Assembly: GCA_003952965.2 (NCBI GenBank)
Contig: CM025855.1
Location: 2,455,252-2,519,251, forward strand
Origin: Morella rubra
Lineage: Eukaryota > Streptophyta > Magnoliopsida > Fagales > Myricaceae
Length of the DNA stretch: 64,000 nucleotides
Reading direction: 5' to 3'
Positions 48,268 to 59,500 of this stretch are shown here, in pieces. A model generated the notes under the pieces. The model was not told where the DNA came from and did not search any database. It saw only the letters and a list, made by a program, of their open reading frames with translations. The stretch's first letter is position 1. Each line of letters begins with the position of its first letter. Made by a program: the position numbers and the translations under genes.

Positions 48268-51200
48268 TCAGGAAGTTTCCTGAAGCCTATATATGGTGAT
48301 TTCCTGCTGCTTAAAGTACCGGCGGTCCTCTTCGTCAACTAGAACAAGATTCAAAAAATACTTCACGCTGAATTTGTTGTTGATGTTTCGATAAGTAGGT
48401 GTCAGTTCGTAAGGGCTAAGGAAAAGTCTGATTGGAATCGATTCACCTGTAAAATCAAGCACATGAACATAAGCCATTGCAGCAGCGCAGGCAATTCAAA
48501 TTGCAGAACAGTCCTTTGTAAAATCAAAATCTAATTACTCATCTAAGAAGAACTTCACTTACCTTTGATCTCATAATCCCAAAAGTTACATGTGCATTAA
48601 ATTATGGCCAAATTTATGGAATTTGAAGAAGATCATAAGAGTATTCTCATATACCTCGAACTGGAGCACCATCCATCAACTCAAATTTAGCAAGCGTCTC
48701 TGTCTCAACATGAGTATTGGCCCCTGATCCTGTTGATTCTCGTCGCCTGATCTCCAGATCCATATTCTTTATCTTGATTCTTACAAGGAGAAAATATATC
48801 TTGCCAATAATTACATCTTTCAGATGGTACCTGTATATTTTAGGCACGTAAGCAATGATAAACATGTTATCCATATAAACCAATTAAATTGCTTGCTACT
48901 CTACAATAGTCAGACGAATTGTGGACTGAACTGGCAACCATGTACCCATATACACAGGTTTAGCCAGATCTAACTACAGTCAGAGTCAAAATCTTTAATA
49001 ACAACCAAAAATCCCAGGTTCAGTAAATGTTCGACATACTTGCTTTTGTTATACTCAAACTCAATGTGTAGGCAATCCTCAATTCCAACTTCCATCTGCA
49101 TGGAACAAGAAAATTATGAGAATCCCCAACAACATCACTCCTTGCAGTGTATTAGACAAAATGATCTACAATCATATAGGTTACTGCAAGCAAGAATTTT
49201 CACTCTATCAATGACTATTACAAACCAGGCAGGCTGAGACAGAAACAAACACACAAGCCTCACCAAACAAAACATATATTATTGCCTCACCTTGATGCTA
49301 TTGTTAATTGATGGTGCTGGGGAATAATTGCGAACCTGGTGCATAAAAAAAGATAATAAGAATGAGATGCCACGGCAGTAGTAATTTCTGGAACATTAGT
49401 GAAAAGCTCTAAAAGGAACCAACTGGGACAAATACCTAGTTGTAACTTGTGCAACCTCACAATGGGAAACTATTTTAAAACAGTATACAGGAACAAATTT
49501 AACTATGAATAGCAACCACTGTATTAATGTAATTGTTGAAAGCAACTGATGGATGACCGACAACAGCCAGGAGAAAAGCTACTCTCCTAAAATGCCTAAG
49601 TTTCCTTTGGATCCCAATTCCAATATGAGCCTCCTCCTCTATCTGTTGCGGGTCAAGGACTCCTCGTTCCCCATTTTTTTTCAATTTTAAATAGAGATCC
49701 CTCTTAGGTGATTACCATCAGTTAGGTCTTATTTCTTTTTTCCCCAAGAAAATTTACTTCCTCTTCCAAGATCATTACTCAGTAAAGCAAAATTATATAC
49801 CAAATTTAAGAAGCTAAGCGACAGCTAGGTAGAACTTCAGGTAGACTTTTGCAGGATAAAAAATAGCAGATTTGAAGTCCCCAATTACTGCAACGAAAAG
49901 AAAGAAGGCAGAGGGGGAGGGGACGAGGACACAGAGAGAGAGAGAGAGAGCTACTACCATAAAATCCTGATATTCAATTATGCTACCAGCATAACCACGA
50001 CTGATTGTGACTTTCAGGACATACCTGGAAAGAGGAGATTCCAAAAAGTTGTAAGTTACTGATGCTAACAATGTATTTCACATTAACTACTGCAGTATAA
50101 TTAAAGGGAAATGTACTTATCAGACAAGATAAACAACGAGCAAAATTATTTGTCCTTTAATATGCAGTAAAAGACGTGATCCACAATTCACAACTTCTCA
50201 ACATGAACATCATAATTGCCAGTCATACATAACAACACGCAATCTAATAAAGGTTAAAGGACTATTTTTTTCCCCATGATGCAATCATTTGGAGACACAA
50301 CAATTCTTAAATTTCAGGGAATTCGTTCTCAAGCAGCAATCCACAAGGCTGGAAAGAGACTTGAGAGTAACTACGAATCAACCACATACTGCATCATATG
50401 GTTGTGCTAAGATATATTACACTTCCATTGCAGGAACATGAAAGGAATTAATCACATGACACCTATACTTATATATTTTAGATCTTTCAAAAAGTGAAAG
50501 GATGCTGGTGCATTTAATTAGCTCTTAAGAAAGGGAAAGAGAAAGGGGACGGGGCTACTAGCCTAACGCATTGTTGACAGATTATAAAGTAGGTAACCCC
50601 CTATGAAAGCATAGGAAAAGGGTGAATGAAGCATTGCTATCTTAGTCAACATATCTTCAAGTACTCAAATCATCTCCATAGCGAGAAGTGGCCAAAGGTA
50701 AACACGCCAACCGCAAAGGAGATACTAATAGAAAGTATAATGCAAAGGTTGGCAATGAAAGCTTATATATGGTAAATAGCTTACCTAAGCCTCACATGAA
50801 CCCCATTGTATAATACACAGGTTGGCCATAAAAGTTTACATATGATAAATAGCTTACCTAAGCCTCACATGAACCCCATTATATGTCTCATATGGCATTT
50901 CAACCGTGGAGAATTCAAATGGATAGGTTTTCTTCTCATATATATCTCCAGGAACATCCAGTTCACGAACTAGACACAAGAGCAATAAAAGAAAATAAAC
51001 CTGTCAAATTGTTTTGCTTGCAAATTTTTAAATTTCAGAGTGATAGTTGACGAGAAAAACAAACTGAAAGCAAATGAAGTTTTTGACAGCTTGTAATCAA
51101 AGCGGAAGTATACTCACCAAGGGAGGTAAAGTCATAGAAGTTGCCTCTGTCGAAATACATCTCTGTGAGTAAAATAAATTTCATTGAGGATTCCTCTTGA

Positions 51201-52737
51201 TAATAAGAAAAAAAAAAAGTCCTAGAAAGTGATTTCTACCAGTAACTAAGGAACAAGTACTTCTAAGAGAAACAAACAGAACAATAAGATGAAAAAGATA
51301 GAGGAGAAGATGCTTCCTTCACTACCCACGACTGTAATCTCTCATAGCTACACCAACTATAATATCATGTTATCTATAGCAAACAAGTGACATCAGCTCC
51401 TGAGATCGCCAATAAGTTACCACTTTCAAGCATACTTCATTGTGAAATGTTCACATGGATTAAAATAGAATGTTTCTAATCATGTGTGAGGAGCATAATG
51501 AAAGTTATGCCAACAGATGTCCCACTTTGAGAAGTATTCAAATATAAACAAGAGTATATTAAGAAAAAATTCTTTACAAAAAATGAAAGAAAGTCATGAC
51601 CCAAAGGGAAAGCCAAATAGGGGTAATTGATCCCATAAAAGAGAAATGTTTTACATGCAAGAATTCCATCAATAGCAGGGGTAAAAAGAGAAATTTTTTC
51701 CAATTATTCTCTCGAAGTACCACTTATCAAAAAAAATTATTCTCTCGAAGTAACTCCCCTTTCTCAAACCATTGCATGTATCACATTGAAATTTCAAAAC
51801 AAAAACATACCTATCTGCCCTAGGAGCTCAACTTTAACACCATTGTGATCGACCTTCTTCCCTTGGACTGGTTCTATTGAAATCTGAAAATAAGACCACA
51901 TGATCAGTTATAACTGCACCAAAGAAATCAAAGAAGAACAAATTTTAGTAGTAACATTTTTAAAAGATCAAGCATTCCTAACCAATTCCCATAGATTCTC
52001 ATTTTGCAGGAGAATGCATATCATCCAGAAATACTCTATCAATCATATACCTTCCCTGCAATGTTTTCCTGACTTTGGAAAAGTGGGACCATAACTGTTT
52101 GACCATTTTCCTTCTTCAGCGGGACCTATGCGAGCATATAAAAAATGGGAAAAAAGAACATTGTGAGACCATAACCAAAACACTTCTGCTCAAAACACTA
52201 AAAGAACATTACCCAGAAGTTCCTCAACAGCAGTCATCAGATGTTAAAGGCGTTAAAGCCATCAGTTTAGCAGTCAAAAGGAGTTAAACTTCGCATTATA
52301 CTAAGATGCATTGCGGTTAAGTTCGTCAAGCCACAACAAAGTGAGTATTGCAACAGTCCATGTGTCATTGTTATCCATTCCTTCTAAACTTCACGTCATG
52401 CCTTAAATAAAAAATGAGAATATACTGATTCCCAATATAATGACCTAATGGAAACATCAACCAACTGCTCTTTTCCACCAAAATTCTTTCACAACCTTAA
52501 TACTACGAATAGAACACTGAAAACAATCAAAATTGACAAGCTACCTGCTTGCGTGTTTTTCCGTCTGAAAATGTGATTGAAATATTGCAGGATGGCTTGA
52601 AAGCTCCAATTAGGTAATTCTGGGATAAACAAAATTGTCAAAACACTCTTTTTATTGACATGAGTCGTGCATTACATCAGAGAACACAAGGATGTAATCA
52701 TTGGCTTTATCCTGAGTTGGTCATGTAAACTCACCAT
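48268..52737 (-). CDS. VPS26: Retromer subunit VPS26
   Basis: Eleven coding pieces on the minus strand: 52735-52737 (ATG only), 52545-52619, 52051-52125, 51811-51883, 51118-51162, 50858-50969, 49958-50024, 49291-49335, 49040-49095, 48655-48830 and 48268-48446. They join in frame to 301 residues, close to the 302 of Arabidopsis VPS26. The sequence (N-Y-L-I-G-A-F-K-P-S-C-N-I at the start, Y-F-D-R-G-N-F-Y-D-F in the middle) is strongly conserved. VPS26 has an arrestin-like fold and, with VPS35 and VPS29, forms the core retromer that recycles vacuolar sorting receptors and PIN proteins from endosomes. The 5' UTR appears split: an upstream exon ends at 53680 (AAG|GTACGG) and a second, 52735-52785, ends exactly in ATG before a GTGAGT donor. 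The start exon is inferred from splice signals and homology. Confidence 0.92.
50746..50891 (-). repeat. 73-bp tandem duplication spanning a VPS26 splice donor
   Basis: Two adjacent units, 50746-50818 and 50819-50891, differ at a few positions. On the gene strand the unit at 50819-50891 contains the end of a coding exon and its donor (CTTAG|GTAAGC at 50858). The other unit repeats the same exon end and donor inside the following intron. Using the second donor would add 73 bases and shift the frame. Confidence 0.8.
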
Positions 52738-52757
52738 GCTGATCAGAGTCAAATCCC

Positions 52758-53282
52758 AAAACCTAAAGCCTTACCCTCTATGCACCTGCGAAATTCAGTG
52801 TCAAATTTAAGCTGGAAGCACAACAACTGCTTTAGCAAAACAGGCACAATGACCAAATTCCAAGTTAGAGTTGCTCAAAAATCCAGCCTTTTTCAGCTTA
52901 ATTTGAGCTTGGGTTCTGTAATTTTTCTGAGCTTGTAACTATGTGTTTTGTGCACAGACGCATGACTGATGGTCAAGCATTGATTATGAGCTTATAGCAT
53001 GTCAAAACCTAAAGCCTTAGCCTCTATGCACCTGCGAAATTCAGTGTCAAATTTAAGCTGGAAGCACAACAACTGCTTTAGCAAAACAGGCACAATGACC
53101 AAATTCCAAGTTAGAGTTGCTCAAAACCCCAGCCTTTTTCAGCTAAAATTGAAACCCACAACCAAGGGCAGACATGCTATAAGCTCATAATCAATGCTTG
53201 ACCATCAGTCTATGCGTCTGTGCACAAAACACATACATTACAAGCTCAGAAAAATTACAGAACCCAAGCTCAAATTAAGCTG
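52758..53282. repeat. Direct plus inverted duplication in the VPS26 5' UTR region
   Basis: 52758-52898 and 53004-53144 are direct repeats of 141 bases with about three or four mismatches (offset 246). Interleaved with them, 52894-53002 and 53172-53282 are near-perfect inverted copies of each other, about 110 bases long. The order is therefore A, B, A', B-inverted. The first direct copy holds the acceptor of the exon bearing the ATG. This arrangement suggests template switching during replication, or a local assembly fault. Confidence 0.85.
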
Positions 53283-53737
53283 AAAAACCTCGAAAATAGC
53301 TACAATGCCTAATTACTAAGAGCACCGAGGGCCATATTATTCTTCTCAATTGCAAGATGTAGAAAAGGCGTGTATGTGTGTGTGTTCCCCTCCGCCTGTC
53401 GATGCGTGAACATAAAAAATTCCCAGATTATTGTGCATAACAAGCTCAGATTCTTCAAAGTTCAAAACGCCCACAGCACATTAACGTAAGAAGCTCCTAA
53501 TCACAAACGTTGCGACTCTCGAGTATGCCAAGAAGTAGATATGTAATCAACCAATCAAATAGGCAAGGCAAAAAAGACACCCGGATCAAAACCACAAACA
53601 AATTAAATTAGGATCAATCCGCAATTCCAATCATTACAAAGTCGGATTCCGCATGGAGATTGAGAGATCGGTTCCGTACCTTACAAGTTTGAGGACGAAG
53701 AAATTACCAAATAGACGGTACCGGAGCCAAAACTAGA

Positions 53738-55115
53738 CTGGGAAATTGGGAATCAGGGCTGAAGAGAGAGAAAGCAAAACCCCTCGATCGATGTGAGATC
53801 GACAGTTCAGGAAATGGAGAGGAAGAACACTTGCGGGGACGACTACTCAACGCCCATTGAGCAAGCGACCTCATTTTCACGTGATAGCACGTGAGAGAAC
53901 TGATAGAGGGACAGAATGAGGACAGAATTTCCAAGGCCGGATCCACTATTTGCAGGCCCAACGTTATGTCCGATAAGCAAGGCCCAACATGTTCACGATC
54001 CATATAGCATCTCACGACTCTCGGTTTCGATAAGAGAGGCCCAACGCCGGATAGAGAATCACGGTTTTTTTTTTTTTTTTTGGTGTAATGATAAACAACC
54101 AGCACACTTCCTTCTATACATCCGACTCGAACAGATCTAATCCATTTTAATCGCACTAAATAACATAACGTAACAACTTTAAAACTTTCGGTTCAGAGTA
54201 ATTAAATAATAATTTTTATTGTTAAAATTTTTAGGGGATTAAATTTGAAGGTGTTAGAGTTGGTGAAAAAGTAAAGAGGAAGATTATTTGAATGAATTTT
54301 ATGTAATTATTTTATTAATACCCAAAATTTTGACACCCAAAAACCAAAAATTTAAATTTATTTTATTATAGTATAAGATTCAATTTAGGCATTAAAGTCA
54401 GGAGAAAAATGAGTTGTAGGCAGGCAGGTCAGCATATTTGTACTGGTGTTGGAAGTAAATTGTACTCCTCTAAGGAATAATTTATTATCACGTAGCACCT
54501 ATCCAATATTGATAAGCTTTTTTCCTTTCAAAATCGATATGGAGGAATTTTGCTACAATTTAGAATATTTAATTGGTAATAATTCCCTTAATAGATGAAC
54601 GAGTGAAACACGGGCAAAAAGTTTTTTTTTTTGTTTTTTTGTAAAAATCATTTGTGAATCAATTGAGTTATAGGTGGATTCTTCCTTTTATTATATTTTT
54701 ATGAGCTATTTTAAAAATGCCAACTAAATATGAAACGTGCTTATCATCAGTGTTTCTGAATTTATAAGAATTTTGATCAAACTTGATGAGTCATTATCTT
54801 GTCACAACTTATGGTGATTCTATGACATTAATATATTAAAAAAAAATGACAAAATAAAATAACAAAAATTCAAGTGCAGCATCGCTTGTTTCTCATGCGC
54901 TTATCATTAATTTAATTGTATACAAAACGGAGCAAACTCAGAAGAAAAAGAAAAAGAAAAAAAAAAAACAACTCTTTTATGATGGAATTGAATGCCTAGA
55001 GGTGATTATTAAATTATACATCACCATGAAAATAACCCCCTTTCCATAGGTGGTCTTAAAGAAAAAAATAATTCCCCAATTTTGGAGCTCCATATCAGCT
55101 CAGAAAAGCCGAATC
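53738..55115. other. Intergenic region between VPS26 and the AAA-ATPase
   Basis: The first part covers the VPS26 transcription start region; both flanking genes are on the minus strand, so this is VPS26 promoter and AAA-ATPase 3' flank. A stretch at 54,160-54,370 (GTTAGAGTTGGTGAAAAAG and similar) resembles the AT-rich sequence at about 10,150-10,340 and may be a transposon remnant. No gene is recognised. Confidence 0.5.
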
Positions 55116-56567
55116 TTAAAGGTCGTGTCTATGCCCTTCCTTATCGGCCGAACTCAAATCCACCGAGTCTTTTCTTCGGCTTCCCATCCTCAACAGCCCG
55201 TACAATTTCCGAAACTCTCTCACCGTATGAACGCCTTCTCGACAAAAGAAGCCTGCGGTTTCGCTCGTGTCGTCCTCCGTCGACCGGCCCGACCCACTTC
55301 CGCTCAATACCGGCGCGGACTTATTCGATCCCCTGCCGTCACCGTTGGTTTGCAGCGCCGTGATGACCGATTTCAGGGCTCGACTCGGCGAATTCCGGTT
55401 CGAGATCATGATCTCGCCGATCTGGGCGTGACTCAAGCTCGCCCCGGTTTGAAAAATCTCCTCCAGTTGCGGGAACAGCTTGTGGTCCTTGACCCCCAAG
55501 TAGCTGCTAGCTAAACTCTTGAACGCTGAGAAATTACAGGCGGGGAACTCTATGTGAACGTCGATCCTTCCGGGCCGCATCGCCGCTTGATCAACTTGAT
55601 CTTTGCAGTTCATCGTGAATACCATCACACGCTCTTCGCCGCAACATGATAAGATCCCGTCCATGAAATTCAACATCCCCGACAGGCTCACGGCCGTGGA
55701 ATAATGCTCAGCGAAAAACCGCTCAAGATCCTCGATCACGATCAACGACTTGCTCGTCGTTTGCAGCAAAAGCGTCTTCAAATCAGAGTCGTCCACAACC
55801 TTGGACATATCGATGTCGTAGACGTCATAACACAGGAACCTCGCCATTGCCGCAACGAAACTGGTTTTCCCGGTACCGGGAGGACCGTATAGCAAGTAAC
55901 TTCGTTTCCAAACGCGGCCTACCCTGTGGTAGTATTGCTTGGACTTGAGAAAATGCTCGAGATCGGACCGTACCCTGTTTTTCAAATCGGCATCCATAAC
56001 CACCGTGTCGAAGGTCGCCGGGTGCGTGAAGGCAATTGACCTCCACCGTCCATCTCCTTGCTCCAAATTCATGTACAACCGAATCTCCTTCTTTTTCTGC
56101 TCAATCTCGTCTGCGACTGTAAGAACATGCTGCAGGTACTGGCGTAAAACTCTACGCTTGTCTTTTTTCCTTATCCTCAGTACATATGATCTTCTACTTC
56201 CGTCACCGTTTTTCTCTGATTCGTTCGTCCACGACACTCTGGAACTAAAAAACGTGTCGTAGACGGTCTGATTGGCGTCCAACTGGAGAAAGATCTCGGT
56301 GGATTTGGAACCGGAGAGCAGGTTGAGGTTCGTGAGGTCGGAGTCATCAAGAGAGGCTAAGGAATTCAGGTAAACGGAAATCTTCCGGTAGAGTTGATTT
56401 TCTTGGTACTGCTCGTTGTACTGCGGGATTTTGTAAGACTGGTATACGTAAAACCGATCTTCAAAACATCGCCACCATTTCAAGAAAATGTGAAGTATAG
56501 ACGTCTTGAACATGAACCTAACAATAACGAGAAAAGAAACGATAGCAAACAAGAAAACTAGATACAT
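55116..56567 (-). CDS. BCS1-type membrane AAA-ATPase (At2g46620-like)
   Basis: Single exon of 483 residues. Residues 2-20 are a hydrophobic anchor (M-Y-L-V-F-L-F-A-I-V). Residues ~25-130 resemble the plant AAA-associated domain. The AAA core has Walker A G-P-P-G-T-G-K-T at 228-235, Walker B S-L-I-V-I-E-D at 274-280, a sensor asparagine at 320 and arginines at 331 and 334 in the R-P-G-R-I-D motif, so it should be an active ATPase. The family is related to mitochondrial BCS1; plant members sit in mitochondrial, ER or other membranes and are often stress- or pathogen-induced. The closest named relative I recall is AAA-ATPase At2g46620. Lack of introns is normal for this clade. The GC content is higher than in neighbouring genes. 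The substrate is unknown. Confidence 0.93.
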   Translation of the reverse strand: MYLVFLFAIVSFLVIVRFMFKTSILHIFLKWWRCFEDRFYVYQSYKIPQYNEQYQENQLYRKISVYLNSLASLDDSDLTNLNLLSGSKSTEIFLQLDANQTVYDTFFSSRVSWTNESEKNGDGSRRSYVLRIRKKDKRRVLRQYLQHVLTVADEIEQKKKEIRLYMNLEQGDGRWRSIAFTHPATFDTVVMDADLKNRVRSDLEHFLKSKQYYHRVGRVWKRSYLLYGPPGTGKTSFVAAMARFLCYDVYDIDMSKVVDDSDLKTLLLQTTSKSLIVIEDLERFFAEHYSTAVSLSGMLNFMDGILSCCGEERVMVFTMNCKDQVDQAAMRPGRIDVHIEFPACNFSAFKSLASSYLGVKDHKLFPQLEEIFQTGASLSHAQIGEIMISNRNSPSRALKSVITALQTNGDGRGSNKSAPVLSGSGSGRSTEDDTSETAGFFCREGVHTVREFRKLYGLLRMGSRRKDSVDLSSADKEGHRHDL

Positions 56568-59500
56568 GATGAAGCTGGAGAAGTACCCGTGAAAAACCCG
56601 GTCCGTAAAGGGTTGGATGCCAAGTTTAAGATTTGTTTCCCTTTTCTGGGTGCGAATTTGTAGGAGATGACAGAAAGAGAAAAGGGGAGGCGAGAAAGGA
56701 GGATAAGCGGTGGAGAATATAAACTGGAGCTTTGAGAAATGGGGATGATTTTAATGGGGGTAGGACTTTGAAGCCGGCTCTATCCGGCCAGTTTAATTGG
56801 TCAAAGTGTGGCAGGAGAAAAGAGCGACGGGGAGAGAGAGGGAGATTTGGTCCTGTTTGCTAGGCTGTGGCTGTGAATGTACGACTTAAGACTATGGACC
56901 ATTAGGAGGGAGGGGATGATTATTGAAAAGTAGTTAAAGTAGTACTGGGCAAAATTTTCAATGTTCTTGACTAAAGGTAATGTTCGTTGTTTTAAAAATT
57001 ATATATTATCTATTAGGAATTAATAAATATTGCTTAATACTTAAGTAGAAATAAATTAGGGGTCCTGCACCTTTATTTAGTAGAGGGGTATATTTGATGT
57101 CCAACACTTAATAATAATTTTTGGTTAGTACTAAATTAATTCCTAGCTTTGTGCGTTGAATCTTCTCTTGGGTAGGTGGCGTTTTTTTCTTTCTTCATAT
57201 TTTGATGCATTTAGGTGCCATGCGCTGCATAACTTTTTTTAATAGACCGGAAGAACAGAGTGATAAATCAATCAGTGGGGTCAGATTCAATGGTCGCATT
57301 AATTCTTCTTCTTCTTCTTTTTCATATTTTTGTGGTTCTATTGTCAACAGCTCCTGTTTGGAGGATAAAATACACTCAAAAAAAGACAATTAATTATATT
57401 TTTTTTATTCATGGTATTTACAAATAATTCTCCACACGTAAGTTTCGTTCGTGTGGTGGCATAATGGTGTCTAAACGAAGGGATATATTAGTCATGTCAC
57501 CCACCCTTTGTTCGACCTCTCAGCATAATAATGACACTTTATTTTTATAATAATATATGACTTGTTAATTAAAAATTTAATTCAGTTTAATATAAGACAT
57601 CAAAAGAGATGATGAAACTGACGAAAGCATCATACATAGACTAATTTGTTACAAATATTTACTGCAAGAATATTTTTATCAAAACGCTATACCACAAACT
57701 GTTTGTATAATTAAACTTAAATCATTCAGTGGGGTAAGATTCAATGGTCGCATGAATTTTATTTTATTTTTTAATGTTTTGTGGTTCTATTGTCAACCGC
57801 TTCTGTTTGGAGGATAAAATACACGCAGAAAAAGACAATTAACGAAGCTATTAGACTTTAGTGCAACATAATTTGTATTTAAAATATTTTTATTAATGGT
57901 ATTTTCCAAAAAATTCTCCACACGTACGTTTCGTGTGGTGGTATATTGGTGTCTCAACGAGGGATATATTAGACATGTCACCCACCCTTGTCGACCCCTC
58001 AGCCTAATGATACAAAACTCTAGCTATATAGGCTTATAGCTAGCTCTCAGAATGGGTGCAGCCTTTCCGTGTAAGCAAGTTACTGAGAAACACATGAGCG
58101 TGAGTTAGGTAGCCTCGTATGCAAAATCAACGGCTGCTTTCCTTCTATTGCTAGGAAGTCGACAGCTTTGAACAAAGTAAACTGCACTGTTCAAGTTTTC
58201 TCAGCTCCCTATTGTGTAGAGTCCAACTAGTAGACCATTCAAAGGATTTCTCCCAACTTTTGATCTTCTCCAACATTTCGGTTGCCAAAGATTTCATCCC
58301 TCCCTTTTAATTACACTGGAAATTAGGGATGTTTAACGGTGGTGGATGTTGCTTTGGCCAAAACTAGCATGACACCGTTAAGGTTGGTGGGGAGAAATTG
58401 AAACGGCATTAGTATCGGTAGGGAGAAAACACTTAGGAGTATCAAATGGGGTCGCTTTCTATTTGTCTTGTTTTGTGCTGAAAGATGCAATAGATTTTAC
58501 ACTCCATGCATTGACCTATTAAGCCACAGAAAACCTGCTCGTCAGAACGATTTGATTTATACACACAAGCATATAATTTGATGGCTTCCTTATACTGGTG
58601 GGTATGGTTGGTCATGTGGTATAAGAATTCTTGGTCCAAGTTGAGTGTACATATTCCTTAGAATATTTCATAATCTTCCTCCGTGATCTTCAAATTCGGA
58701 AAACGAAAGATATTTTTGGACTGTCCACATCTTTTAACACAGTACTGCTGCATAAGCACTTTTTTTTTTTTTTTTCTTTTCTCTTGTTGTAAGTGCTCGA
58801 GTATTACAAAATTTCGGACTAAATTTAAATTCAATTTGAGTTGGATTTTTTTATCTGAAAATTTTGAATAAGTTTGATCAAATTGTTCAAGAATTAAGGA
58901 GCCTTTCAAAGTTCGAATATCCTCAGGATGGAGAGATAAAAATAAAGAGCTGGCTCCACTCATGCAAAGTCTCTTAGAAATTTTTAAATTTTTTATTAAT
59001 TTTTAAATAAAGGGATAACACTTATTCACTCATCTCCCGAAGTTAATAGGGTATAAATAGGATTTTTTTCATTTTTGGTGGACGATGATTAAGAGGAAAA
59101 ACATAGGCCGGACGGTTCGATCTAATACGAGCAAATGGATATCTTTGAAAAACACTACTCATTAAACACTCAGACTGGATTTATTATCAGCTCCTCTAAG
59201 ATGATATTTGAATTTGTTGAGAGCTTGATTAAATGGTTAAATTCATAATTTCTTCTTAAAAGTCTAAGATAATTTTAAACAATAAATTAATTAATGATGG
59301 TCTAAAATAACATGATCAGTGTTATTATCTTTAGCAAAAACATTAAGGGGGTAATTATGATTTCTAACAGGATGTAGTGATCAAACAACTTCTTAATTCC
59401 AAATTGTCCTCGTAGATTGTGTTTTCCAAAACATGTTTTTACGTACAGGTAATAATAACACAACCCAGGAATCTAGCAACAGATTTATTTTTTGAAACCT

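Noticed and set aside
53704-54156. 150-residue minus-strand open frame
   Set aside because: It covers the VPS26 5' UTR and promoter region, has no recognisable domain, and contains a lysine run from an A/T homopolymer.
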